From Tilletia caries (taxonomy: Eukaryota; Basidiomycota; Exobasidiomycetes; Tilletiales; Tilletiaceae), in assembly GCA_032718865.1 (NCBI GenBank), contig JALUTQ010000033.1, forward strand, positions 1,234,003 to 1,298,002: a stretch of DNA of 64,000 nt, written 5' to 3'. Each line of letters starts with the position of its first letter. The first letter of the stretch is position 1. The position numbers and the translations under genes were made by a program. Shown here one piece after another: positions 30,790-42,270 of this stretch. The notes below the pieces were generated by a model that saw only the letters and a program-made list of their open reading frames with translations, was not told the DNA's origin and ran no database searches.

Positions 30790-33452
30790 TACAATGCGGG
30801 CCATAAGTTGAGCATTTGAGCATGTTGCAAGGGACTAAGGGAGCATGTCCTGCAGTCTGCAGATCGGACGTCGTTCTGGCAATGAGGCGCTCAGCGCTCA
30901 GATCCGCCTCACCTGTAAATAAAGAATGTGGTAGTAAGAAAGTGAGATTCATCTTGGCAGTTGGTGGTCAAGAATAAGAAGTGCGCACGAATGGAAGACA
31001 ATTATGGAGGATGAAAAGGCTCGATCAAATGCATTATGGAATACATACCAGATAAACATGCAGCTGGTTAAGTAGATTCACGGAATCCCAGCGCCGCACA
31101 CGGAAACTGCACTCCGGTCACCCACCTGACGCTGGGGACAGACGAGCGTGAAAAGAGAAGGGTCCCTTTGTGAGGGGATGTTCGAGTACATATGCCTCCG
31201 TCTGGGATGCGGGATGAGCGATGAGTGAGTGGGCAGCATTAGGAAGGCAGAAGTGTCATGACTGACGATCCTCGAGTTTGTGCGGGGCTCCCAATTTCCT
31301 GCCGCAACGGAAAATTAATACATAGTGACCTGTAGTCTCATTCCCCGAACTCTTTAGAGTTTTCGTGTTACGGACACAGCGGCCACTTGTGTCCGGCCAC
31401 AACTGGCCACAACGTTTGAGGAAACTTTTCCCTTCAACCACCAGCAGAACTGACCATGACCTTTGTTTTCGGGGAACTCTTTCCCTTCCTAGAACTCCGC
31501 TTCGACCTACCACGTGTTCCCTGATGAGGCAGCTCCCTCACAACCCAATGCCTCTTTACACCGACTTGAAGAGGACAACCGACCTTTCTCTCCTTCGCTC
31601 TCTGACTGGTAAGACAACTCTCCCGTTTCTTTCGGTCTCACAGGCTATGGCACTGCTGCTGACACCTCCGTTTCCGTTCCACCCTCACCATCTTCTGCTC
31701 TGATCCATTCTGCCACCCTCACATCTCTGATTTCCCTTCTCTTCTCCCTGATCTCTCTGCCCTTCATCTTTCTCCGTCCATCTTCCCCCTTTCTCTACCC
31801 TTTCACTTGTTCTACACAGATCACTGAAGCGCGCATCGGCGCATTACCCCAGGATCGCTGTGGCAATCGTCTCAACGCTGTGAGTATTCGTGGCCATCAT
31901 CGCCCAGTTATTCTGTCTCCTCAGCGCACTGAAAACTGATGACTATTTTTTCTCTTCCCCCTTCTTTCTAGCACACTGCGCCACCGTCACAGGAGGATTT
32001 CCCTTTCTTCCGGCTCTCTGGCTTTCTTCAGGGAGTACACCAGTTGCGCAGTGTGCTCCCTGCAAAGAAAGCCGAAATAGGGGAGAATTCATGCCATTTT
32101 TCGGGTTGGGATTTGGGACGGATTACTGAGTACGACGGGAGGGTGCAACTTGATACAATATTTCTACATGTGATGACAGGAAGGTCACGATGACTGATAC
32201 CTGTGTTGTGAGATGCTGCTGTAGCCCGTGAGAGACCTACTGACTATTGCTTTAATCATCTTTCACACATTACTCATCCCCAACAGGTCGCAGAAAGTCC
32301 CTCACTTCTTTTTTCTCGCGCTTTCCAGTCCTTCTTTCTCCTCTCTCATAGCAACCCTCCTCGGCGATGTCTGATCGCGCCGTACGCTCTCGCTGGTAGC
32401 TGACCCTCCTTATCTCCTAGTTTGCATGGCGTCTTTGCTTTATACATAATACAGGTTTACTCTACTCTCACACCTTCTCTTTCGATTCTTTCCAGCTCCC
32501 TTCTTTTATTTTCCCTCCAGCCCTGTCTCTTAAGCATCTCGCAGTTCCTTTCCGCCGACATGAGCCGACGTACTCACCGCTTGCTCTGCGCTCCTTGTTC
32601 TGACGCGTGCTGATCCTGAACAATCTCACCCGTAGCTCATCAACTGTGCGCTGACAATCGATAAACTTCCTCTCGTTCTGCATCACAGAGACATCTCCTC
32701 CCTTCATGAATGACTTAAGCAGCTTCTTCCTTCCTAACCACGGCTTTTTAACCACTGACGACTCCCCAATTAGCTTCTCAATTCCTGCTTCCCCGTTCAT
32801 ACCCTACCGCGGACTCGAATCTCGATGTGCTATCATATCACATATACAGCTTGATTTCACACATATACAGCTTGATTTCAGGAGCTGACTTCTCGCTCCA
32901 CAGCCCACGCTCACACATCCTTCCGCCATCCTTCCGCAGCACAGGACCGAGGCCTTAACTCAGGCGGACGCATATCTACTCGGCGAGCTAGCTACGCGGT
33001 CTCTCACCGCACCGATCCTCTTTTTTCTTCCCTCTTGCCGTCTTTCTCTCCTCTCTTCCTTCCCGCTCTCCACAGCCTACTCTACTGACTTCCACACATT
33101 CCTTCTCATACTCGCAACGGACGGCGAGTAGACTGCCTCGATTATGACAGACGAGGATATACCGGTGAACGACGAGCTTACGTCGATTCTCTCTCGCTCG
33201 CTCCACAGTGGCTGGGACGACGTTACGTTACAGGCGTTACAGGCGGCAGAGCCGGATTGAAGACTCGGCTGTTGGTGCGAGGGGGACAGGGACGGGATAG
33301 GATAGGAGGGACAGAAGCAGGAGGCTAGCTTTTTACTCGGCGATGCAGTCAGTGGTAGGCAGGTAGGTAGACAGTTCCAAAAATACAAATTCCTAGTTGG
33401 TGATGATAGATACACAGATACACACACTTCATCGTCATGATACAGATTTCCA
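30790..33452. other. Gene-poor pyrimidine-rich DNA
   Basis: Extended CT-rich tracts on the plus strand (31,560-33,080) with scattered intron-like acceptors but no convincing protein. A 21-base direct repeat (CACATATACAGCTTGATTTCA) is present twice at about 32,838-32,880. May be old transposon debris or UTRs of unrecognised genes. Confidence 0.45.
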
Positions 33453-36400
33453 TCATACAGATTCCGATCCAGGTGCCAGCTGTCCCTTTGCCGCCGCGAT
33501 CCATTGCGTTCTTGTGGCCGGCTTGGTGAAGATTTCCGATAGGGTTCTGAGTCCGATGTCTTTCTCATGCTCGCTCCGCTTGCGCATCGTGTCGAGAATC
33601 CGAGCTGCATGTCGTCCTTTGCTGTGGTCGCCTCCGCTCACGTCGATCACGCCCTGTACAATCTTCCTGATCCTCTTCATCATCGTGCGAGCAGAATTGC
33701 CCTTGGTGCAAACGTCGTCGTGCCGCTCCGCCAGCACCTTCAGAGGCTCTTGCCCGCCGGACCCGTACAACCATTCCACCCACAAGTCCTCCACCGTAGA
33801 TGGCCATGATAGTGTGCGCATAGCCGCTGCTGAGGGCAGACCAGGTGGACCAGCAGCAGATTCCGAAGATGCGCCGGACGCGACGGAGGGGAGACTTGAG
33901 GTTGTCGGCGGCAGAAAAAGCGAAGGAGGAACAGGGGCAGGAAGCAGCCTGTGAACAGAGGCTGGACGCAGTGCTGCTGCTGCTGCTGCTGCTGCTGAGG
34001 AGTGGTTGTTGTTGCTGCTGCTGCTTCGAAGTGCTTGTACCTAGACCAGAAACGCAAGGCAAGACAGATATCAGCAGCTGCTACTTCAACGAGTGGTGAC
34101 AGAGGGAGGAACGACTTAGTCGAGATAGGACTACGGTGCAGCTGCTCTCCAGCTCCTCCAGCTCTACCTCGGCTCCACTATGCTGGCTCATAAGCTGACC
34201 GAGCTTGCCCATCATCTCTCCCAGAGCAGCACGAGTCTCCTGTGCTTCGCGTCGTACCTCGCCCCCAAGTGCCGTGATGTCGACGCGCATTGAGGCCAAG
34301 GCATTGCTGATTGTTGGAGTGATAGTGTGCAGGCTGAGCTCGAAGGGGTCGGGGGGGGGTCGAAGCGGTCTTCTGGCGCAGCGAAGCCGACCACGAGGCA
34401 AATTCGGCGGAGGAGAAGGGAACGCTGGACCAAACAGCGAGGGTGGGGTAGAGCGGCTGAAGGAAGGCGGCGTCTTGAAGAAGGACGGTTCGGAGGTGGA
34501 CGATGAGATCCAAAAAGAGGCCAGCAGTCTTGTCCTCGTGGGCAGGCGCTCGACCAGCCAGAGACGGGCGCCAAGTGTCCGCCCAGGGAAAGAGGAGAGA
34601 AGCAAGGTTACTGGGCGGCTCCAGAAGGGTGCGTGGGAGCCAATAGTCGCCGCCGTCCTTATGAAACCCGGCGAGAACACGAACTGGAGGAAGGCTTGCA
34701 TCAGTCATGTATCTTTCAGTGCACACGTCGGTTGCCCATCGTCCGTGCTGTTTGATCGTGTGATCAGAGCATCCTGCAGCTGCTGCAAACCGAGCTCCTC
34801 CATGGCGCATTGCGTGCGTGAAGTTACTGCTGATGATGCCGACATCGTCGAAGGCTTGACGAAGGAGCACGCATTGCTTCTCGGCTGTGAGACCAGTAGT
34901 CCTCGTTGCCGGGATGCTGGGGTCGATGAGTAGACGGTCGTCGTACCATTCGCTTCTGCTGGAAAAATCTGGAGGGCTCTCTTCCCGTACGTGGTATCGC
35001 TCAAACAAGTAGAACACTAGGGCACTGACTGGGCAGCGCACCACCTCCTTTGCCCGCGCAACGACTCCTCGCTCTGGTCTGCCGTTCTTGTTTGTCTTCC
35101 CTTCGAAGGTAGACTGGACAACGGCGACGCACCTCTGAGGCTCCGACTGCGGAAGCTGCGGGATGAGAGATAGAGGGAAGGAAGGAAGGTATGGGGCGTT
35201 CAGCGTTCAGCTCCATGAATGCAACACTGCAACAGTCAACACCAAGCCATAGGATCCGATGCCGAAGACGATCGGCAGCTATCTGCTCTCTACCTTCAAC
35301 CAGGATACGCGCACGCCACGCGCACAACGCATCTGCTCGCTGCTGCTGCTCTCTTCCTGCTGCGCGCTTCTTTATGCTGCTACCCCCTTTCTCCTTCTGC
35401 CGCTTGCTGATCTCGAGTCCTCTGCTGCATGGTGGTTGGGTGGTGGGTGGGTGGGCATGCTGCGATGGTGGTTGGTGTTTGTGGTTGTTTTGAACCAGCA
35501 ATGGCCGATGGGACAAGGAAGAGTCGAGAACAAGAAGTTTCCACATCACACTCACTTCAGAAATATAGAAGTGCCTCAACTTGGCGTTCCGCATGTCTCC
35601 CGCGCGTCCCATGATCGCATGCTGCCATAGGAACTCGAGACGGGCGCGGTATGCGTTGGGACGCTGCTTGACTGCTTGCGAGAGGAACCACTTGGACACA
35701 GAATGGAACTCATCCTCGCCGTATCCGTTCCGAAGTGTGAGCGCGTAGTCGTCGTCGTACTTGAGCTCGCGCAGAGCCACGCGACTTCGAGCGATAGCGT
35801 CCAGGTAGGCGCGCACAAGTAGGCCCTCGCGAGGAGAGGGATGGTGGTTCTTTCCGGCTAGCTTCTGACATTGCCAGAGGTTGGTGATGGCCTTGATGTT
35901 GGTGTCAACACCCTCGTGACCGAGCCACGGATTCTTGCGAAGAACATAGCAGCTGCACACACACACAAGGAGTAATGAAAGACATCAGACAACAGGTGCA
36001 TGCGAACATCACCACACCAAGCTTACTTCAAGAAGGTAACGAGCTTCTGCTCCGTCACCAGCGGCTCCTCATCTGCAACGGTCGCATCTTCGCTGGAGTT
36101 CAGTCGGTTCAGCACTTTCCAGAAAGCCTGTGACACTCGAAGTAGCGTAGAAGAAGCTCTAATCAGCATGACTGCATAACCACGCTTGCAATCCATGGCA
36201 GACCCATTAGACACTCACCAGGAAGCGTTGCTGTGGAGGAGTCCAGAGCGCAACAGTGCCCGGCTCGAGGCTGGTGAGCTTGGTCTGCACCGCAAGTCGG
36301 ACACTCTCGCTGACGAAAGGCTCCGCCGCCTTGCTGACATCGTCATCGACTCGTACCGCCAACGTGTCCTTCTCCGCCTCGGTCAGTCCGATCTTCTCGT

Positions 36401-36790
36401 CAATCTTCCGTAGCTGTTCAACGAGATCAGGAGAGATAAAGCCGGGATGTATTGCGGTTGCGTTGCTGACCGCTTCAGCGCCAGGACCGAGGCCGTCGGG
36501 TCTGATCGAGACTGTGGATGGTGCCGCGTACCCCGGGGTGCGGAACAGAGCGAGATTATCCGCATCGGCACGCTCACGGATTGTGCCAATCGCCTTCGTC
36601 AGCACAGCTCCAGCTGGGAGTGCCTGTGATTGACTGAGCAGAAACAAAGGATAAATGAACCATCAGCTACTGAAGTGCAAACCGGTATCAGGAACTTTAA
36701 GTGGACCGTGGCCCGTGGGATAGATTCATTCCACTGCTCAACTGCCCACAGCTTCAACTCCTTTATGAAGCGATCTGGAGCAGAGATAGA
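33453..36790 (-). pseudogene. Crypton tyrosine recombinase gene, 5' end lost to telomere addition
   Basis: Spliced gene with exons at about 36,790-36,690 (open at its 5' edge), 36,635-36,219, 36,127-36,027, 35,952-35,556, 35,155 to about 34,080, and a last part to the stop at 33,453. Introns are GT...AG and join in frame. Tyrosine-recombinase signature: first Arg in MGRAGDMR (about 35,605), HAMRHGG (about 34,815), HGRW (about 34,755) and nucleophile Tyr in ERYMT (about 34,715). The last part (TVEDLWVEWLYG) is a GCR1_C-type DNA-binding domain, as in fungal Cryptons. Cryptons move through a circular intermediate by single-strand exchange. The catalytic part looks intact, but the N-terminal exon runs directly into TTAGGG repeat at 36,791 with no start codon. 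Confidence 0.8.
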
Positions 36791-36861
36791 AGGGTTAGGG
36801 TTAGGGTTAGGGTTAGGGTTAGGGTTAGGGTTAGGGTTAGGGTTAGGGTTAGGGTTAGGGT
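36791..36861 (+). repeat. Interstitial telomere repeat 1
   Basis: About twelve perfect TTAGGG units. It follows the broken Crypton gene and precedes the 3' end of retroelement copy 1. G-rich on the plus strand, the same orientation as the terminal telomere, so it marks a former chromosome end. Confidence 0.97.
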
Positions 36862-36922
36862 GAAAGTAAGAAGTGAAGTGACAACTTGAGGGAGACTTGA
36901 AGAGGAGTCGAGGATGGCGAGT

Positions 36923-36985
36923 AAGACGTGGCTACAGGTGCGCTTACTGTTTCGTCCTCAAACTGGACTCTTCAGGCGTCGTCTT
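36923..36985 (-). ncRNA. Hammerhead ribozyme, copy 1
   Basis: Minus strand core CUGAAGA at 36,975-36,969, stem II GUCC/GGAC with a 7-nt loop, then GAAA at 36,953-36,950. Stem III is ACAG/CUGU with a 9-nt loop. The cleavage-site residue is A at 36,933, and stem I closes with AAGACG/CGUCUU around an AC/CA internal loop. All invariant core bases are present. Self-cleavage would fall between 36,933 and 36,932. Confidence 0.9.
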
Positions 36986-37138
36986 TATACCTTTTTGGAT
37001 CCCCTACGGGGACTTCTCTGATTTCTGTTGGGCATCCCTGTCAAGGTGCGCTTTCTACGGGGTTCTACGATGTTCCGAAGACGCATCGCGCCCCAGAAAA
37101 CTAAGTGAACTTGTCCCAACAGAAGAAAGAAGGGTAAC

Positions 37139-37202
37139 TAATTTGGGGGAGTCCCTCAAATTTCGATGTGGCGTTGTGGCTTTGGGGTGGTGCCCCAAAT
37201 TA
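37139..37202. other. Perfect 10-bp inverted repeat in the element 3' region
   Basis: TAATTTGGGG at 37,139-37,148 pairs with CCCCAAATTA at 37,193-37,202, forming a hairpin with a 44-nt loop. Repeated in each copy. Possible protein or RT recognition structure; function inferred only. Confidence 0.5.
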
Positions 37203-37882
37203 AGTGCCCTCGGCCTTTGGATCGAAGTACCCTTTTTCTCAGAATGATCCGTATGACCTTTCATCTCAGTGTCAGCCGATGGGTCCTAGCTCCCTTTTCA
37301 GGGGGTTCTCATTCGAGTACTGACGTGGCAGTGCTGGGTCTTAATCAGGAGACCGACGGATAGCCGATTACCACAGCCAAATTTGGGGGTGTGGGGACCT
37401 CAACCAAATTGGGGGTCCTTCGGAGCTAAGTCGGTGATCTGTCATAAGTCTCAGGTAGCCGAGATGTGGGGATATAGGTCTCAGAGAGGTTTGTTTCTTC
37501 TTTTTTGTCTTTCTGTCTATGTCGATGGTCCCATATAGGATGGCGTCATCGTTCATTCTCCATTTGTAACTCTAAGTCATAAATGGATTCACAGAAAGTA
37601 CAAATCAGATTGTGTATGGCTTTCTAGTTACTAACCGGTGATCGCTCTTAGAACTGTCTTTGTACTAGACTAGTTAATCGAGACGATACTTCTCTATGTA
37701 TAAGGTGCTGGAACCTTATACTAGCCATCGGTGTTCTACTTTTTGAAAAATGTCAATTTTTTTGGCATTACTAGGCCTAAGCCGTTCCCTAAATAGGATA
37801 TACCCGTCTGACCGACCCACTAAGGGGACTGCGGGAAAATAATGCCAAAAAAATCGTCGAAAAAAATCGGCGAAAAATTGAC

Positions 37883-37954
37883 GACCATACGTGGATTCGA
37901 ACAAGGGACTTGGAGTGATACAGGAATCAAACTTCCTACCACTGGTCCATAGTC
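37883..37954 (-). ncRNA. tRNA-like segment, copy 1
   Basis: 72 nt with a 7-bp acceptor-like stem (GACUAUG with UAUGGUC, two G-U pairs), an A-box-like TGGACCAGTGG, an AGGAA/TTCCT arm with a 6-nt loop, and a B-box TTGTTCGAATCC. The T stem pairs poorly, so it is a degenerate or non-canonical tRNA. It lies 90 nt downstream of the RT stop in sense direction. Could act as an internal Pol III promoter or an RNase P/Z processing site. Confidence 0.5.
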
Positions 37955-38043
37955 CCCGCCGAATTTGTTAAACTACTTACCCTCAAGCACTCATATACTA
38001 CATTCCTACTAAGTTTATAGTATCCATATGGTACTTTCTTAAG

Positions 38044-41000
38044 TTAAGAGTTAACAATGTTATCCTTAAACCTTTCTATGGTCTCTTTGTTCTTACGGTT
38101 GAATAAGTCTCCTAGAGCGGGAGGTTTACTTTGGCTATGTATGACTCTAGTGTTAGTTGGAAGAAATTCTAGACTTTCCCAAGTCGTTAGAATAGCATCC
38201 CATACTGTCTTCATGTTAGTACCTTCCCATAAGGGATTATATGTACTCTTAAAGATGAGAGTTTCAACCTTGTCTTTCTCAGTTGGAGTACACTCTGTCT
38301 TCCCTGTTAAGGTGAATGCACGAGTGTTCTGATAATCGACCGTTAGGAAGACTTTGTTGAGGAACCCGTGAGGGTAACCTCGTGCACGCAGTCTAAGATA
38401 GAACTTTTTTTCCGTATCTCTAAGAAGCTGTTCAATTCTGAGCAGTTCCTTACATGTCGTAGCAGTTCAGCTTTTATCCATGCTTTCTTAACATGTAGTG
38501 GATGATACGAGGACCATGGTATATACTGGTATGCATTCATGGGCTTTTTGATATGTCTTTGTTAGGAGTTGAATGTTGTCTTTAACTTTAGCAGTTACGA
38601 CTTCAACATCTAAGAAGGTCATTGAGCTTTTTTTGAAACATTCCAGGTGAACTTAAAGTTACTATGCTCGCTTTCAAAGTTATCGATGAAGTTTTTGTGG
38701 AGAGTCTTTGTTGCCTCTGACTACCACAAAGATGTCATCAAGATACCTGCCATAGTACTTTATGTTCTGTCCCTGTCCCGAGTTAGTCTGAGATGTCCCA
38801 GTATACTCGGCTTCTGCCATAACCAAGTTGGCATACATGGGAGCACACGAGGTGCCCATGGCTGTGCCTTTAACTTGTAGGTAGTACTTTCCCATAAAGG
38901 TAAAGTAGTTATTACGAAGAATCTTTTTCTAGTAATTTTTAGTACTAGAGTTATGGTCTCTATAGGCAGAGAGGAGCGTTTAAGTATATTTGCCATGCAT
39001 TCTAGACCCCAGTCTGTAGGGATGCTAGGGTACATTGCTTCAACGTCTCCTGAAATCAGCCAGATGTCCTCTTCAGGGTCTGGAGATCCAATGGAAGTAT
39101 ATCTCATTGGCAGGGTTTGTAAGAAGGTAGTCGTGTCCTTAAGGATCCAAGGGTAGTCCTTGACTATGACCTTAAGTTTTTTTCTGCAACCCAGATTGAT
39201 GCATTCGTATAGAATGTATTAAAGCTAGGCACTATAGGTCTTCCTAGGACAGGACTCTTATGTACTTTAGGAAGTAACTTAAAGTAAGGAAGGGATGATT
39301 CTACATCGGATCTCACAAGTAGCCACTTACGTTCCTGAAGGGTCAAGGACCCTCCAAGTTTGTAAATGGTTTCCTTGATCCATCTTCTGTCATCTAACCA
39401 ATCTGGTTCTTCCACTTCCTTGTAAACTGCCTTGTCGGTCAGTTGTCTTAAGGCTTCTTTATAGTACCACTCGACCGGTACGATTGCCATACCCATATTC
39501 TTATCTGTAGGTAGAATTAGTAAGGACTCTTCTCTTAAGAAGATGTCCAGGGTCTTTATGGCATGGATCGGTGGGTTAGGCCGAGTGAGTTTCTTACTCA
39601 TTAAAGATTCTAAGATGGCATAGCCTTTGCTAATTCCTTTTTTTCAAATTTAGCATTGCCCTTAGGTGCTTCCGTGTTAGATACAATATGGAATTTAGGG
39701 TTAAATTCTTTCTTGTATTGATTCTTACGGTAAGCCCATTTCCATCTTAGTCTTCGAACGAAGTCCCCATATGAATTCTTCCAAAGTTCTTCCTTTGGGT
39801 TAGGAGTGGGAATGAATTTCATATTGTAAGAGATAATTCTCTGTACAGGGTGTGGGACCGGTGTCTTCGAAAGGTTATGGACTTGATCGTTGAAGGATCT
39901 TGAGTCGATATATTCCAGTGAGGAATGTCTTGCGAGGAACAGCGTTCGTTCTGAAAGGGAGGCAGTAAAGAATTCTACTGGGTAAGTACTTATCTTTGCT
40001 ATATCAAAGTTAGAAGGTACTGACCAGTTGCCCTTAGGGACTTTGGACTTGTTCTTTTTTTTGCCGGGGGGGCCTTAGACTTAGCCTTGGTCTTTTTGAA
40101 CCTTTAGCTTTTTTTGTTGTCTGGCTTCTTCCCTTTGTGGACACTCGATTTTTGCTTTACCTTTTTCCCTTGCCTTTGAATGGCTGGGCCGGTGCTTTGC
40201 TTTTTCGAAGTGCCTTTAGCGAGCGACTCCTTGACCAGTTCACCAACTGCTTGTTGCAGCGATTTACCTTTTTTTCTTGGAGTGCAAGCTGAGCTTCATA
40301 GGCTTTCTGTTGCTTAGATTCTTTAAATTCTTTTTTTCCTTAAGTGACTTGTTAGCCGCTTGAAGGTAAAGTTTATCGAGATCTTTAGCAAAGGTTGTCA
40401 TGAGGACCTCCACTTTACCTCTGACGAGGGGAATGTCTGATCCAACATGATCCTTCAGAGCCTCAGCTTTGGCTTCCAGTGCACTACGAAGGTTTAGGAG
40501 GAGGGCCTGAGTATTGCCCTCAATGACCAGCTGGTCGACTTCCGTCTTCCTAGCATCGATCAGAATGTTGAGGTAGAACCTCAAGCATTCTTCCTTCTTC
40601 TCAGCCATCCTTTCCTGAAGAGCTCGGAAAGCATCTGGGTTTGACTCCAAAGCTTCCTTACTAATCTGGAGAGGAGGAGAGTGCACTGTGCCTTTAATGG
40701 CAGGAGGGAAGTGGTCTGGGCCTAGGGCCTTTGCACGTTCCAACGCAGCCAAGTTTTTCCCTGGCCTTGAAGTATTTTGAATACACGGAGGACGCTCTTG
40801 CGAGGTGCTCTCTCGTGATATTCTCAAGGTCGGGCAGGCTCAGCTTAGCTGAAGCAGGTCCCGAGGGATACTGCTTGTCAGATACCTTGATGGTAGTCTG
40901 ACCGCCTGAGCCACCATGGAGTCCTTCGACGTCCATGGCCGTGCCAGATTGGTCACGTAGAGCTTGCGCTCCAGGCGTGGGGGGAGGGATGTGGGGGGGG

Positions 41001-41052
41001 GAAGGGAGAGGAGAGAGGAGTAGGAGAAGGGGGGGGGAACTACAGTACTCAT
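38044..41052 (-). CDS. Penelope-type reverse transcriptase, copy 1 (frame broken at homopolymers)
   Basis: Starts at ATG 41,052 (MSTVV) and ends at TAA 38,044-38,046 after IVNS, about 1,000 codons. An N-terminal domain of about 330 residues is charged and helical, with no known family, followed by a Lys-rich linker. RT motifs in order: LPTDKNMGMAIV, LPKVHKS with GRPIV, DVEAMYPSIP (motif A Asp), GTAMGTSCAPMYANLV (motif B), YYGRYLDDIFVV (motif C), FLDVEV, thumb YHPLHVKKAW, RGYPHGFLNK and PPALGDLF. No GIY-YIG domain follows. Breaks lie at T-runs (plus strand) 40,269, 40,109, 39,638, 39,177, 38,934, 38,628 and 38,405, each needing one extra base, and one near 38,700 that does not fit that rule. 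This copy also has an extra base in the run at about 40,754, which breaks the N-terminal domain. Confidence 0.85.
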
Positions 41053-41144
41053 CGTAAAAGGTGTTGTCGAGGTGGAGTAGGGTGAAAGTAAGAAGTGAAG
41101 TGACAACTTGAGGGAGACTTGAAGAGGAGTCGAGGATGGCGAGT

Positions 41145-41207
41145 AAGACGTGGCTACAGGTGCGCTTACTGTTTCGTCCTCAAACTGGACTCTTCAGGCG
41201 TCGTCTT
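41145..41207 (-). ncRNA. Hammerhead ribozyme, copy 2
   Basis: All core and stem bases as in copy 1. Its predicted cleavage site at 41,155 lies 103 nt before the RT start of copy 1, so it would set the 5' end of copy-1 RNA in a read-through transcript. Confidence 0.9.
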
Positions 41208-42109
41208 TATACCTTTTTGGATCCCCTACGGGGACTTCTCTGATTTCTGTTGGGCATCCCTGTCAAGGTGCGCTTTCTACGGGGTTCTACGATGTTCCGA
41301 AGACGCATCGCGCCCCAGAAAACTAAGTGAACTTGTCCCAACAGAAGAAAGAAGGGTAACTAATTTGGGGGAGTCCCTCAAATTTCGATGTGGCGTTGTG
41401 GCTTTGGGGTGGTGCCCCAAATTAAGTGCCCTCGGCCTTTGGATCGAAGTACCCTTTTTCTCAGAATGATCCGTATGACCTTTCATCTCAGTGTCAGCCG
41501 ATGGGTCCTAGCTCCCTTTTTCAGGGGGGGGGTTCTCATTCGAGTACTGACGTGGCAGTGCTGGGTCTTAATCAGGAGACCGACGGATAGCCGATTACCA
41601 CAGCCAAATTTGGGGGGGTGTGGGGACCTCAACCAAATTGGGGGGGTCCTTCGGAGCTAAGTCGGTGATCTGTCATAAGTCTCAGGTAGCCGAGATGTGG
41701 GGATATAGGTCTCAGAGAGGTTTGTTTCTTCTTTTTGTCTTTCTGTCTATGTCGATGGTCCCATATAGGATGGCGTCATCGTTCATTCTCCATTTGTAAC
41801 TCTAAGTCATAAATGGATTCACAGAAAGTACAAATCAGATTGTGTATGGCTTTCTAGTTACTAACCGGTGATCGCTCTTAGAACTGTCTTTGTACTAGAC
41901 TAGTTAATCGAGACGATACTTCTCTATGTATAAGGTGCTGGAACCTTATACTAGCCATCGGTGTTCTACTTTTTGAAAATGTCAATTTTTTTGGCATTAC
42001 TAGGCCTAAGCCGTTCCCTAAATAGGATATACCCGTCTGACCGACCCACTAAGGGGACTGCGGGAAAATAATGCCAAAAAAATCGTCGAAAAATCGGCGA
42101 AAAATTGAC

Positions 42110-42181
42110 GACCATACGTGGATTCGAACAAGGGACTTGGAGTGATACAGGAATCAAACTTCCTACCACTGGTCCATAGTC
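42110..42181 (-). ncRNA. tRNA-like segment, copy 2
   Basis: Identical to copy 1 over 72 nt. Confidence 0.5.
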
Positions 42182-42270
42182 CCCGCCGAATTTGTTAAAC
42201 TACTTACCCTCAAGCACTCATATACTACATTCCTACTAAGTTTATAGTATCCATATGGTACTTTCTTAAG

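Larger units (their letters stand above)
36862..41083 (-). mobile_element. Telomeric Penelope-like element, copy 1 (full length)
   Basis: 4222 bp, transcribed leftward. In sense order it has a 31-base leader, a reverse-transcriptase frame, a tRNA-like segment, a roughly 900-nt 3' region with a hairpin, a hammerhead ribozyme, and a 3' terminus ending CTTACTTTC next to telomere repeat. There is no endonuclease domain, so insertion is expected at DNA ends only. This is the organisation of EN-deficient, telomere-associated Penelope-like elements (Athena/Coprina type). Belongs to the inner sequence group (CTCGG at 40,622, ATCTCAGTG at 37,263). Confidence 0.93.

Noticed and set aside
31365..32129. 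Possible spliced gene in the pyrimidine-rich region
   Set aside because: Acceptor-like sites exist, but no set of exons gives a recognisable or biased protein.
36897..37247. A 116-codon plus-strand frame repeated in most units (also 41,119; 45,341; 46,731; 59,422)
   Set aside because: It starts at TTG, runs antisense through the ribozyme and 3' region, breaks in copies 5, 6 and 8, and is repeated only because the units are nearly identical.
37883..37954. A functional standard tRNA gene
   Set aside because: The T stem and D stem do not pair properly and the anticodon loop has six bases.
38057..38332. Plus-strand frames of 67-91 codons inside the RT region of each unit
   Set aside because: Antisense shadows of the Penelope RT; no codon or domain signal of their own.
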